Shown piece after piece: positions 9,777-17,767 of a stretch of 32,847 nt of DNA (the stretch's first letter is position 1; each line of letters opens with the position of its first letter). Source of the stretch: Bifidobacterium avesanii (GTDB lineage: Bacteria > Actinomycetota > Actinomycetes > Actinomycetales > Bifidobacteriaceae); the NCBI RefSeq assembly GCF_009299475.1, contig NZ_WBSN01000023.1, forward strand, positions 1 to 32,847. The letters run 5' to 3'. The notes below the pieces were generated by a model, which did no database searches, was not told the origin of the DNA, and was given only the letters and a program-made list of their open reading frames with translations. Made by a program: the position numbers and the translations under genes.

Positions 9777-11177
9777 GTGACGCAAACGACGCAATCCGGC
9801 GCAACACCGGCGAAGACGACCCCCGCCCCGGCCCGCGACGACCTCGGCACCAAGCCGATCGGCCGCCTCGCCGTGTCCCTGGTGGTGCCCGCGGTGGTGG
9901 CGCAGGCGTGCAACGCGCTCTACACCATCGTGGACCGCCTGTTCCTCGCGCACATCCCCCAGGTGGGCGACCTCGCCATGACCGGCGTGGGCGTGTGCTT
10001 CCCCATCACGCTCGCGGTCTCCGCGTTCGCCATGCTCGTCGGCATGGGCGGCGGCCCGCTGTCGTCGATCGCGCTCGGGCGCGGTGACCGCACGCTGGCC
10101 GAGCGCTACCTCGGCACCTCCGTGGCGGCGATCATCGCCATCGCGCTCGCGCTGCCAACCGCGTTGCAGATCTTCAAGGCCCCGATCCTCACGATGTTCG
10201 GCGCGAGCCCGGCAACGCTGCCGTACGCCGTGGAATTCCTCACCGTGTACCTGTCCGGCACCGTCTTCGTGCAGCTGTCGCTCGGCCTCAACACGTTCAT
10301 CACCGCGCAGGGCCGGGCCCGCGTGGCCATGGTCTCGGTGCTCATCGGCGCGCTGAGCTCGCTGGCCCTCGACCCGCTGTTCATCTTCGCGCTCGGCATG
10401 GGCGTGCGCGGCGCGGCGCTGGCCAACGTGATCGCGCAGGCCCTCTCCGCGCTGTGGGTGCTCCATTTCCTCGCCTCGCCCTCCAGCGCGATCCGGCTGA
10501 AGGCCCGCAACGTGCGCTTCACCCGGCTGCTCGGGCCCATGCTGTTCCTGGGCGTCTCACCATTCATCATGCAGATCACCGAGTCCGTGATCCAAGTGGT
10601 GTTCAACTCCTCGCTGCAGCGCTACGGCGGCGACGCGTACGTGGGCGCGATGACGATCATGACGAGCCTCATGCAGCTCATCTTCGTGTTCTCGCAGGGC
10701 ATCTCGCAGGGCGTGCAGCCGATCATCGGCTACAACTACGGGGCCGGCCTGTACGACCGCGTCCGCCGCGCGTACCGGGGCACCATGGCCGTGCAGGTGG
10801 CCATCAACTGCACCATGACCACCCTGTTCGCGATCTTCCCCGCGTTCTTCGCCTCGCTGTTCACCTCCGACCCGGCGATCGCCGGCGTGGTGACGCGCAC
10901 GCTGCCGTACTTCGTGTGCGGCATGGGCCTGTTCGGCATCCAGAACGTGGTGCAGTGCGCGTTCGTGGGCATGGGACAGGCCAAGCCGTCGCTGTTCCTC
11001 GCGATCTTCCGCAAGCTCATCCTGCTGGTGCCGCTCGCGCTCGCCCTGCCGGAGCTGGGGCTGGGCACGTTCGGCGTGTTCGTGGCCGAGCCGGTCTCGG
11101 ACGCGACGAGCGCAATCGTGGCGGGCCTGCTGTTCGCCACATACGCGAAGCGCCTGCTGGGGTCCGGTCAGAAATGA
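9777..11177 (+). CDS. MATE-family multidrug/metabolite exporter
   Basis: A 466-aa polytopic membrane protein of the MATE (MatE) family, which exports cationic drugs or metabolites using a Na+ or H+ gradient. The N-terminal cytoplasmic tail (about 30 residues) is followed by about 12 hydrophobic helices in two homologous halves. The first begins PIGRLAVSLVVPAVVAQACNALYTIVDRLFLAHIP, with the conserved pattern P-x-x-x-x-x-x-x-x-x-L-Y-x-x-x-D; the second half includes SQGVQPIIGYNYGAG, a typical MATE signature of the NorM/DinF/MepA group. The GTG at 9777 is preferred because a TACAAT lies 8 nt upstream; an ATG at 9741 would add 12 unconserved-looking residues. The stop codon lies within the left arm of a palindromic element. 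The substrate is unknown. Confidence 0.9.
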   Translation: MTQTTQSGATPAKTTPAPARDDLGTKPIGRLAVSLVVPAVVAQACNALYTIVDRLFLAHIPQVGDLAMTGVGVCFPITLAVSAFAMLVGMGGGPLSSIALGRGDRTLAERYLGTSVAAIIAIALALPTALQIFKAPILTMFGASPATLPYAVEFLTVYLSGTVFVQLSLGLNTFITAQGRARVAMVSVLIGALSSLALDPLFIFALGMGVRGAALANVIAQALSALWVLHFLASPSSAIRLKARNVRFTRLLGPMLFLGVSPFIMQITESVIQVVFNSSLQRYGGDAYVGAMTIMTSLMQLIFVFSQGISQGVQPIIGYNYGAGLYDRVRRAYRGTMAVQVAINCTMTTLFAIFPAFFASLFTSDPAIAGVVTRTLPYFVCGMGLFGIQNVVQCAFVGMGQAKPSLFLAIFRKLILLVPLALALPELGLGTFGVFVAEPVSDATSAIVAGLLFATYAKRLLGSGQK

Positions 11178-11242
11178 CTAGGTCCCTTCCGCGGATCGTT
11201 GAAATTCCAAGGAACGGCAAAACGGCATCGCGATTTCTGACC
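11166..11242. repeat. Palindromic element A (shares its end with the element at 32372-32513)
   Basis: GGTCAGAAAT (11166-11175) and ATTTCTGACC (11233-11242) form perfect 10-bp arms around a 57-nt core with a weaker inner pair (GTCCCTT/AAGGAAC). The right-hand sequence 11231-11246 is identical over 16 nt to 32373-32388. The left arm contains the first base of the TGA stop codon of the MATE gene. The element fills the gap between the convergent MATE and zincin-like genes and may act as a bidirectional terminator. Confidence 0.75.
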
Positions 11243-11253
11243 TAACAGGCCCG

Positions 11254-11631
11254 CTAATATCCCCTCGCGTGCAGGTAGTCGTCGTCAAAACCGAAGTAAT
11301 GCCCGAGCTCGTGCAGCACGGTTTTGCGGATCTCGCGCACCATCTCCCCACGCGAACGGCACACGCGCTCGTGCGGCCCCTTGAACACGGTGATCACATC
11401 CGGCATGACGCCGCCGTACGCGGTGGTGCGCCGGGTGATCGGCACGCCCTCGTACAGGCCGAGCAGCTCGCCGCGCGGGTCGTGCATGGAGGCGCGCTCG
11501 CGCTCGTCCGGCTCGTCGGCCACGGCGATGCCCACGTTGTCCAGCGCGCGGCGGAATCGTTCGGGGACCCCCGCGAGGGCCTCCTCGACGGCTGATTCGA
11601 ATTCGGCGTCGGTCATGTGCATGCCGTCCAT
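11254..11631 (-). CDS. Zincin-like metallopeptidase-fold protein (possible-zincin family, TTHA0227-like)
   Basis: A 125-aa small protein of the minimal zincin family (formerly DUF1025). Near the C-terminus it carries HELGHYFGFDDD, the HExxH zinc motif extended by G-x-D, with both His and the catalytic Glu in place. Upstream, VFKGPHERVCRSRGEMVREIRKTVLHELGH fits the family pattern, in which a substrate-like strand precedes the active helix. It is cytosolic, with no signal peptide or membrane helix. Known members have a protease fold, but their substrates are not established. The ATG at 11631 is used; Met4 or Met6 are equally possible because no clear ribosome site precedes any of them. It is divergent from the ABC-F gene. 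Confidence 0.88.
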   Translation of the reverse strand: MDGMHMTDAEFESAVEEALAGVPERFRRALDNVGIAVADEPDERERASMHDPRGELLGLYEGVPITRRTTAYGGVMPDVITVFKGPHERVCRSRGEMVREIRKTVLHELGHYFGFDDDYLHARGY

Positions 11632-11741
11632 GGTAGACGGTCGAACGGTTCGGTATGATGGACCGTTGGCATCAACGGCGGCACCGGCCGCATATGAACC
11701 ACACAGGAACGTACGAGCACAAGGGAAGCGAAGGGCGGATT

Positions 11742-13343
11742 ATGGCGATTGAGGCACAGGGTCTGGAGATTCAGATCGGCGCGCGCACGTTGCTGCACCC
11801 CACGGACTTCCACGTCTCCAAGGGCGACAAGATCGGTCTGGTGGGCCGCAACGGCGCCGGCAAGACCACCCTCACGCGCGTGATCACGGGCGACATGCTG
11901 CCCTCCGCCGGCAAGGTGCGCGTCTCCGGCAAGCTCGGCTACCTGCCGCAGGACACGCACGCCGCCGACCCGACCCAGTCGGCGCTCGACCGCATGATGA
12001 GCGCGCGCGACATCGCCGCGATCATCAGCCGCATCCGCAAGGCCGAAAAGGAGATGACCGACCCGGATCCGGACGTGATGAGCAAGGCCATGAACCGCTA
12101 TGACAAGGCCATGCAAGACTTCGACAAGGCCGGCGGCTACGCGGCGCAGTCCGAGGCGATCGCCATGGCGAACTCGCTGGGCCTGCCGCAGGAGGTCATG
12201 CAGCAGGAGCTCGGCACGCTCTCCGGCGGCCAGAGGCGACGCATCGAATTGGCGCGCATCCTGTTCTCCGACGCGGACACGCTGATCCTCGACGAGCCCA
12301 CCAACCACTTGGACGCCGACTCGATCGAATGGCTTCGCGGCTACCTCAAGCGCTTCGAGGGTGGCTTCCTCGTGATCTCCCACTCCACCGAGCTGCTCGA
12401 CGAGGTGGTCAACAAGGTGTGGCATCTGGACGCCCAGCTCGGCCAGATCGACATGTACTCGCTCGGTTGGAAGGCGTACCTGCACCAGCGCGCGGTGGAC
12501 GAGGAGCGCCGCCGACGCGAGCGCGAGGTGGCGGAGAAGAAGGCCGAGCGCCTCATGAAGCAGGGCATCCGCCTGCACGCCAAGGCCACCAAGGCCGTGG
12601 CCGCGCAGAACATGATGCGCCGCGCCGAAAAGCTGCTCGAGAACACGTCCGAGGCGCAGAGGAAGGAGAAGGTGGCGGATATCCGCTTCCCCGAGCCCGC
12701 GCCCTGCGGCCGCACGCCGATCATGGCCAAGGACATCTCCAAGGCGTTCGGCTCGAACATCGTGTTCGCCGGCATCAACCTCGCCATCGACAAGGGCTCG
12801 CGCGTGGTCATCCTCGGCTACAACGGCGCCGGCAAGACCACCACGCTGCGCATCCTCGCGGGCGTGGAGGAGCCGGACACCGGCGAGGTGGTGTACGGCC
12901 ACGGCGCGAAGATCGGCTACTTCGCGCAGGAGCACGACACGCTCGACCTCGACTCGACCGTGCTGGAGAACCTGCAGCACGTGGCCCCCGAACTCAACGA
13001 CACGCAGGCCCGCTCCATTCTGGGCAGCTTCCTGTTCTCCGGCGACGACGCGATGAAGCCGGCGCGCGTGCTCTCCGGCGGCGAGAAGACGCGTCTGGCC
13101 CTCGCCACGCTGGTCACCTCGCGCGCGAACGTGCTGCTGCTCGACGAGCCCACGAACAACCTCGACCCCGCCTCGCGCGACGAGATCCTCAAGGCCATCG
13201 CCAAGTACGAGGGCGCGATCGTGCTCGTCACCCACGACGAGGGCGCGGTGGAGGCGCTCAACCCGGAGCGCGTGCTGCTCATGCCCGACGGCGACGAGGA
13301 TCTGTGGAACGACTCCTACCTCGAGCTGGTGGCCGAGGAATAA
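11742..13343 (+). CDS. ABC-F family ATPase (ribosome-associated)
   Basis: A 533-aa soluble protein with two ABC cassettes and no membrane helices, the mark of ABC-F translation factors. Cassette 1: Walker A GRNGAGKTT, signature LSGGQRRRIELA, Walker B LILDEPTNHLD. Cassette 2: Walker A GYNGAGKTT, signature LSGGEKTRLALA, Walker B LLLDEPTNNLD. Between them is a highly charged alpha-helical linker (about 250-320, RAVDEERRRREREVAEKKAERLMKQGI shortened here), equivalent to the P-site tRNA interaction motif. Such proteins bind the ribosomal E site and relieve stalls or confer resistance to ribosome-targeting drugs. No drug-specific subgroup can be named, so a housekeeping paralogue is as likely as a resistance factor. 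The ATG at 11742 follows an AAGGGCGG site; a TATGAT at 11654-11659 is a possible -10. Confidence 0.93.
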   Translation: MAIEAQGLEIQIGARTLLHPTDFHVSKGDKIGLVGRNGAGKTTLTRVITGDMLPSAGKVRVSGKLGYLPQDTHAADPTQSALDRMMSARDIAAIISRIRKAEKEMTDPDPDVMSKAMNRYDKAMQDFDKAGGYAAQSEAIAMANSLGLPQEVMQQELGTLSGGQRRRIELARILFSDADTLILDEPTNHLDADSIEWLRGYLKRFEGGFLVISHSTELLDEVVNKVWHLDAQLGQIDMYSLGWKAYLHQRAVDEERRRREREVAEKKAERLMKQGIRLHAKATKAVAAQNMMRRAEKLLENTSEAQRKEKVADIRFPEPAPCGRTPIMAKDISKAFGSNIVFAGINLAIDKGSRVVILGYNGAGKTTTLRILAGVEEPDTGEVVYGHGAKIGYFAQEHDTLDLDSTVLENLQHVAPELNDTQARSILGSFLFSGDDAMKPARVLSGGEKTRLALATLVTSRANVLLLDEPTNNLDPASRDEILKAIAKYEGAIVLVTHDEGAVEALNPERVLLMPDGDEDLWNDSYLELVAEE

Positions 13344-13426
13344 CGGAGCGTCGTCTGCGTTGTTCCTCGGTCGACGTACCTTCGTACGCCTTCCCTCGGT
13401 ACGCCTTGACGACGCACGCGTTATTC
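13338..13426. terminator. Long imperfect inverted repeat starting in the ABC-F stop codon region
   Basis: GAATAACG plus GCGTCGTC (13338-13355, separated by GA) pairs with GACGACGC plus CGTTATTC (13408-13426, separated by ACG): 16 paired bases with a small bulge. The TAA stop of the ABC-F gene is inside the left arm. The 52-nt interior holds two direct copies of GTACGCCTT. It probably serves as a transcription end, although no T-run follows. Confidence 0.5.
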
Positions 13427-13559
13427 GGTGTCCCTCTATGCAACGATGTGAGACCGGACGGGCGACGCGGCCCGTCATGGGGTACAGTCGATCGGTCGAC
13501 GTCGGCCGGACCAGCCTGCCGGCGTTCGGAGACCAGCGACACCCAGTGAAAGGACATCC

Positions 13560-14675
13560 ATGACGTACGCGAAGAACGCGCCCTTCCGCGCCGACGTGGT
13601 CGGCAGCTACCTGCGCCCGGCCGAGCTCAAGCGGGCCCGCGCCGATTTCGAAGCCGGCCGCATCGACGCCGACGCGCTCAAGGCCGTGGAGGACCGGGCG
13701 ATCACCGACCTCGTGGCCAAGCAGAAAGCCGCCGGACTGCACGTGATCACCGACGGCGAGTTCCGCCGCGCCTACTGGCACCTCGACTTCATGTGGGGCC
13801 TGCAGGGCGTGGCCAAGGGCACCAACCCCGTGGCCGTGGAGGGCTCCGCCGGCGCCGAGGTGCTGGAGACCGCCGCGGTGAACGGACGCATCGGCGGCGA
13901 GAGCCACCCGTTCGTCGAGCACTTCAGGTTCGTCAAGCAGTTCGAGGACGACAACACCGTCGCCAAGCAGACCATTCCCTCCCCCGCCCAGACGCTGTTC
14001 CTGCTGCAGGCCGGCGCCAAGGAGCAGTTCGACAACCCGTACGCCAACGACGACGAGCTCGCCGACGCGCTGGTCGCCGCCTACGCGCAGGTGGTCCGCG
14101 ACCTGTACGACGCCGGATGCCGCGCGCTCCAGCTTGACGACTGCACGTGGGGCATGCTCGTCTCCGCCGCCTTCCACGACTCCGTGTTCGGCCGCGACCC
14201 CAAGGACGTGCAGCGCCAGTACGCGGCGATCAACAACGCCGTGATCGACGCCGCCCCGGAGGGCATGGTCGTCAACACGCACATCTGCCGCGGCAACTAC
14301 CAGTCCCAGTGGTTCTCCGCCGGCGGCTACGCGCCCGTGGCCGACGTGCTGTTCGGCGAGGAGCGCCCGCACGCCTACTATCTGGAGTTCGACGACGACC
14401 GTTCCGGCGACTTCGAGCCGCTCGCCAAGGTCAGCGGCGACAAGATGGTGGTGCTGGGCCTGATCACCTCGAAGAAGCCCGAGCTGGAGGACCGTGAGGC
14501 CGTCAAGGCGCGCATCGCCGAAGCCGCGCAATACCTGCCGCTCGAGCGCCTGTGCCTGTCCACGCAGTGCGGTTTCGCGTCCACCGAGGAGGGCAACAAC
14601 CTCACCGAGGAGCAGCAGTGGGCCAAGATCGCGCTCGTGAAGTCCATCGCCGACGAGGTGTGGGGCGAGGACTGA
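13560..14675 (+). CDS. MetE C-terminal-like cobalamin-independent methyltransferase (YxjG/YxjH type)
   Basis: A 371-aa protein equivalent to the C-terminal catalytic barrel of cobalamin-independent methionine synthase, without the N-terminal half. It begins with VGSYLRPAELKRAR, as is typical, and carries ITDGEFRR (substrate-binding strand), LQLDDCTWG, the zinc ligands His-x-Cys in NTHICRGN, and the third thiolate in STQCGFAST. In full MetE the zinc activates homocysteine and the methyl donor is methyl-tetrahydrofolate-polyglutamate. Short homologues may use other thiols or donors, so the precise reaction is uncertain. The ATG at 13560 is preceded by GAAAGGA 6 nt upstream. It is monocistronic, with a strong hairpin just downstream. 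No methionine riboswitch was recognised in the 216-bp leader gap. Confidence 0.9.
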   Translation: MTYAKNAPFRADVVGSYLRPAELKRARADFEAGRIDADALKAVEDRAITDLVAKQKAAGLHVITDGEFRRAYWHLDFMWGLQGVAKGTNPVAVEGSAGAEVLETAAVNGRIGGESHPFVEHFRFVKQFEDDNTVAKQTIPSPAQTLFLLQAGAKEQFDNPYANDDELADALVAAYAQVVRDLYDAGCRALQLDDCTWGMLVSAAFHDSVFGRDPKDVQRQYAAINNAVIDAAPEGMVVNTHICRGNYQSQWFSAGGYAPVADVLFGEERPHAYYLEFDDDRSGDFEPLAKVSGDKMVVLGLITSKKPELEDREAVKARIAEAAQYLPLERLCLSTQCGFASTEEGNNLTEEQQWAKIALVKSIADEVWGED

Positions 14676-14703
14676 CGGGCCCTGCAAACCGCCCATTGGA
14701 GAG

Positions 14704-14744
14704 CGGATCCGGACGGCGGCGACGAGGCCGCTTGTCCGGATCCG
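14704..14744 (+). terminator. Strong hairpin after the MetE-like gene
   Basis: CGGATCCGGAC (14704-14714) pairs perfectly with GTCCGGATCCG (14734-14744); inside, GCGGC/GCCGC extends the stem. It starts 28 nt after the stop codon. No T-run follows. A TATGAT directly downstream (14750-14755) may be the -10 box of the next gene, so the hairpin separates two transcription units. Confidence 0.65.
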
Positions 14745-14808
14745 TCCGCTATGATGTGCGCTGTCCGGTCTCGAACGCCGGAACACATTTCAAGGAGTGA
14801 CCAAGCGC

Positions 14809-15828
14809 ATGAACGAATCGTCCGATTCGAGCGACAGTACCAACCAATCCCAGCAGTCCGGACAATCCCAGCACAAGGGCGCGGCCGTCAAGGCGGCCCT
14901 GCTCGCCAACATCGGCGTGGCGGTAGCCAAGCTGTGCGCCGCCGTGTTCACCGGGTCGTCCGCCATGCTCTCCGAGTCGGTCCATTCGGTCGCGGACTGC
15001 TCGAACGAAATCGTGCTCATGGCCGGCGACCGGTTCGCCAAACACAAGACGGACGGCGACCATCCCTTCGGCCTGTACCGCGCCAAATACCTCGCCTCGT
15101 TCGTCGTGGCGACCCTGCTGTTCTTCGTGGGCGGGTTCTTCTCCACGTCCGAGGCGGTCAAGCGCCTCATCGCCATGGGCGAAAACCCCGCGCTGCACGA
15201 CGCGAATCAGATGGAGCTGCTCGTCGCGTTCGCCGTGGTGTGCGTCAGCGCGTGCCTTGAGGGCTACGGCCTGCACCAAAGCGTCAAGGAGGCCAACGAG
15301 CGCATGAAGCGCACCGGCGCGCCGCACACGGGCGTGTTCCGCTTCTGGCGGCGCACCAAGTCGGCCGAGCTGGCGTCGGTGATCATGGAGGACACGCTCG
15401 CGCTGATCGGCCTGGCGTTCGCCGGCACGGGCATCGGGCTCGCCATCGCGTTCGACGACGCGCTGTGGGACGCCGTCGGCGGCCTGATGGTCGGCGCGGT
15501 CCTGATCGTCGGCTCCCTGCTGCTCGCGTCCAAGTCCGGGTCGCTACTGCTCGGCGAGGCCGTGAGCGAGGACCAGCGCCGGCGCATCGTCGAGGCGGTC
15601 ACCTCCACGCCGGGCGTGGAACGGCTGCTCAACATGCAGACCGTGCACATGTCCGAGGACGACATCCTGCTGTGCGTCAAGGTGCAGACCTCGAAGCTCG
15701 ACCGCGACTACGACGTGGAGACGGTCGACAAGATCGAGCGGTCGGTGCGCGAGGCGCTGCCGTGGTACCGCTTCGAGATCTACGTGGAGCCCGACGTGTT
15801 CCGCGCCGACCACCGCAAGGCGGCGTAG
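14809..15828 (+). CDS. Cation diffusion facilitator (CDF) metal transporter
   Basis: A 339-aa inner-membrane transporter that exports divalent metals (Zn, Fe, Mn or similar) by proton exchange. A Ser/Gln-rich N-terminal tail (about 25 residues) is followed by six hydrophobic helices. The metal-site helix carries SESVHSVADCSNE, with the H-x-x-x-D pattern of the CDF transport site in the SLC30A9-like branch, and DHPFGLYRAKYLASF follows it. The C-terminal cytoplasmic domain (about 245-339) has the ferredoxin-like dimerisation fold (STPGVERLLNMQTVHMSEDDILLCVKV, abbreviated). The ATG at 14809 is chosen because AAGGAG lies 11 nt upstream; a GTG at 14797 overlaps that site and is unlikely. Metal specificity cannot be told from sequence. 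Confidence 0.9.
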   Translation: MNESSDSSDSTNQSQQSGQSQHKGAAVKAALLANIGVAVAKLCAAVFTGSSAMLSESVHSVADCSNEIVLMAGDRFAKHKTDGDHPFGLYRAKYLASFVVATLLFFVGGFFSTSEAVKRLIAMGENPALHDANQMELLVAFAVVCVSACLEGYGLHQSVKEANERMKRTGAPHTGVFRFWRRTKSAELASVIMEDTLALIGLAFAGTGIGLAIAFDDALWDAVGGLMVGAVLIVGSLLLASKSGSLLLGEAVSEDQRRRIVEAVTSTPGVERLLNMQTVHMSEDDILLCVKVQTSKLDRDYDVETVDKIERSVREALPWYRFEIYVEPDVFRADHRKAA

Positions 15829-15838
15829 CGGGCGCCGA

Positions 15839-15903
15839 GGCCATACGCCGCATCGGCGCGCTTGGCACGCTTGGCACGCCGGAGCCACGCCGGGAATATG
15901 GCC
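15839..15903. repeat. Inverted repeat between the convergent CDF and CMD genes
   Basis: GGCCATA (15839-15845) and TATGGCC (15897-15903) enclose a small hairpin (CGCCG-CAT-CGGCG) and a tandem TTGGCACGC doublet. The position between two convergent genes suits a bidirectional terminator, but the pairing is modest. Confidence 0.35.
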
Positions 15904-15909
15904 ATGCGG

Positions 15910-16731
15910 TCAGTCGGCCTTTTCCGTCTTGTCTTCCTTGTCCGTTCCTGCCTGCGTCTGTGCCTGCGCCTCCGTCTTCGCGGCCGCCTCGTTGATGCAG
16001 CGCAGCGCGTTGAGCGTGCGCGGGTAACCGATGTACGGCATGCACTGCGAGACCACGGCGATGAGGAACGGCTTCCCGTTGCCCACGCGCATGTTCGCGG
16101 CGGCGTGCGACGTGAGCTGCGGCTCGCATCCGCCCTGCGCGGCGAGGAAACACAGCGTGATCATCTCGCGCCGGCGGTAGTCGAGCCCGCCGCGCGTGTA
16201 GTAGTCGCCGAAGCAGTTGCCGGCCAGCCACTTGTTGATGTGGCGGGTCTCCTCCGGGCCCGACCGGGCGAAGCCGCGCATGTGCTCGCCGAAGATGTCG
16301 ATCTGCGCCTGCTCGCCGGCCGCCCCGCGCGTCTCCGGCGTGGTGGTGGACTGCGGCTTCAGAGGTAGGGCCACGTTCATGGCGGCCAGCACCTCGTTGG
16401 TCTTCTTGAGGAACGGCAGCACGCGTCCGAACCCGAGGTACGCCACCGCCTGATAGACGATCTCCTTGGCCTCGACGGCGCTCACGCCGGACTCGAACGC
16501 GACCGGCAGCATGAGTTCGTAGTCGTCGACGCCCTGGCAACCGATCAGCGTGGCGAGGATGGCCATCGAGCGGGTTTTGTCGTCAAGGTCCGGATGGTTG
16601 GCGCCGGGCTCGTGGATCACCTCGTCATACGCGAAGTTGGAGAAGAACTCCACGAATTCGGGGTCGGTCTCCTGCAGCGTCCGGTCGCTGCTCCAGAACT
16701 TGTTCATGCGGCTCTTCAGTTCGTCGAACAC
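15910..16731 (-). CDS. Two-domain carboxymuconolactone decarboxylase (CMD/AhpD-like) protein
   Basis: A 273-aa cytosolic protein with two CMD-type helical domains. The first spans about 40-130 (DDKTRSMAILATLIGCQG), the second about 155-250 (YRRREMITLCFLAAQGGCEPQLTSHAAANM). AhpD-like members use a CxxC-x-x-H motif for peroxide or thiol chemistry; here each domain shows only a single Cys at the corresponding helix, so peroxidase activity is doubtful. The C-terminal 25 residues are Lys/Glu/Gln-rich and probably disordered. The GTG start follows AAAGGA. It lies 29 nt downstream of a MerR-type regulator gene and is surely cotranscribed with it. MerR regulators paired with CMD proteins are common in gut bacteria and are thought to answer electrophile or oxidative stress, which is inference here. 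Confidence 0.85.
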   Translation of the reverse strand: MFDELKSRMNKFWSSDRTLQETDPEFVEFFSNFAYDEVIHEPGANHPDLDDKTRSMAILATLIGCQGVDDYELMLPVAFESGVSAVEAKEIVYQAVAYLGFGRVLPFLKKTNEVLAAMNVALPLKPQSTTTPETRGAAGEQAQIDIFGEHMRGFARSGPEETRHINKWLAGNCFGDYYTRGGLDYRRREMITLCFLAAQGGCEPQLTSHAAANMRVGNGKPFLIAVVSQCMPYIGYPRTLNALRCINEAAAKTEAQAQTQAGTDKEDKTEKAD

Positions 16732-16760
16732 GGTGGTTCCTTTCTGATTGCTTCGCGGTC

Positions 16761-17234
16761 CTACTTCGCGGCCTTGCCGCCGACCTGCATGCGCTTGACC
16801 TTCTCCACGATGTCGCGGTTCTCGACGAGCAGCTGCTCCGCGTCGTCCTCGCGCCCCTCGGCGATGGCCCGCCAGTACAGGGTTTTGAACGACACGTACG
16901 CCTGCTGCATGCGGATGCTTTCGGCCTTGGCGGCGAGCCTGAGCGCCTGCGCGTCGAGCAGCTCCATCTGGCGTCGCGCGCCCTCCGGCCCGTCGAAGCG
17001 GTTCTTCAGGTAGGCGCGCATCGATTCGAGCGGCATGCCCGTCGCGGCGAGGCAGGAGATGGTGGTCAGCGCCTCGAGATCGGCATCGGAATAGGCGCGG
17101 TGGCCGGAGCTCGGGTCGCGCGCGATGGGGTCGATGATGCCGATCTGCTCGTAGTAGCGCAGCGTCGATTCGGGCAGGCCGGAGATCAGCGACGCCTCGC
17201 GGATGGTGTGCCAGGTGGTGGTTGCGGTGCTCAT
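16761..17234 (-). CDS. MerR-family transcriptional regulator
   Basis: A 157-aa regulator. The N-terminal winged helix-turn-helix is typical: WHTIREASLISGLPESTLRYYEQIGI, with the LRYYE motif near residue 27 and then a HRAYSDADLEAL wing. A long coiled-coil dimerisation helix follows (about 85-120), then a C-terminal tail with no Cys cluster, which argues against a metal sensor of the MerR/CueR type and for a TipAL/BmrR-like or orphan sensor. The ATG at 17234 lies 7 nt after a TACAGT -10 box and has no ribosome site, so translation is probably leaderless. The promoter has the 19-bp spacer and central palindrome expected for MerR control, so the gene and the downstream CMD gene are likely autoregulated. 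Confidence 0.92.
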   Translation of the reverse strand: MSTATTTWHTIREASLISGLPESTLRYYEQIGIIDPIARDPSSGHRAYSDADLEALTTISCLAATGMPLESMRAYLKNRFDGPEGARRQMELLDAQALRLAAKAESIRMQQAYVSFKTLYWRAIAEGREDDAEQLLVENRDIVEKVKRMQVGGKAAK

Positions 17235-17241
17235 GCTTCGT

Positions 17242-17272
17242 ACTGTAGGAACTTCAAGCACTCGAAGTAAAC
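17242..17272 (-). promoter_or_regulatory. MerR-type promoter and operator of the merR-CMD operon
   Basis: On the minus strand the elements are GTTTAC (-35, 17272-17267), a 19-nt spacer and TACAGT (-10, 17247-17242). An imperfect palindrome, ACTTCAAG-CA-CTCGAAGT on the plus strand (17251-17268), fills the spacer. The over-long spacer with a dyad at its centre is the hallmark of promoters untwisted by MerR proteins. The start codon follows the -10 by 7 nt. Confidence 0.82.
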
Positions 17273-17402
17273 CGGCGACACGCCCGCCGTGGTCTGGTGG
17301 ATCGGCTGTCCGGCATTCATCCGGCGGTCGATCTGCGGTTGGCCAAACGACTGGAAAACGGTCGATCAAACGCGGTTGGCCGACGGACGATCGACCGCCG
17401 TC

Positions 17403-17481
17403 CGGCAACGGAAGCCCGTTTTTCCGGTCGTCTCCGCCGGCATTGCGCCAATTTCCCCGAAAAAGCGCCCTTCCGTTGCCG
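17403..17481. repeat. 79-bp palindromic element downstream of the DUF4160 remnant
   Basis: CGGCAACGGAAG (17403-17414) and CTTCCGTTGCCG (17470-17481) are perfect 12-bp arms; just inside them CCGTTTTTC faces GAAAAAGCG. The rest of the 17273-17498 gap shows only a short direct repeat, GCGGTTGGCC, twice. The element could terminate transcription of the DUF4160 gene. Confidence 0.6.
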
Positions 17482-17498
17482 CGCGGCCGATGGGCGCC

Positions 17499-17767
17499 TC
17501 AGTCAAAATGGGCATCGTCGCCGAACAGGCGCTTCCACGCGGCGACGACATCGTCGAAATTGCGGACGACGGCGGCATGCAGAAGCCGGATGTGCCGGGC
17601 GGGGATCCTGCCGTGGTTATGCGACAGCGTCACCGATCCGTCGGCGTGCAGCACGAACTGGCGAGATCCCTCCTGTTGCCTTGAGCGACATGCACATGGA
17701 CACCGTGCTCCCGGTCCAACGTGCTGAAGTACACGCTGTACCCGGCGAGAAAGAACACCTCAGGCAT
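17499..17767 (-). pseudogene. DUF4160-family protein, broken by a single-base frameshift
   Basis: The ATG at 17767 opens a frame reading MPEVFFLAGYSVYFSTLDRE, then HVHVAQGNR, and then meets a stop. The adjacent frame continues smoothly from QFVLHADGSVTLSHNHGRIP to AAWKRLFGDD and a TGA at 17501-17499. Both halves match DUF4160, whose core is HxHV-x-x-G followed by a DG-x(6)-NHG strand. One missing C in the plus-strand run near 17672 (one G on the coding strand) accounts exactly for the shift: restoring it gives GNREGSRQF. DUF4160 proteins are small, usually sit in two-gene modules with a DUF2442 partner, and are suspected toxin-antitoxin components. Here the start overlaps the preceding 77-codon gene by 8 nt. 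A sequencing error cannot be excluded. Confidence 0.8.
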
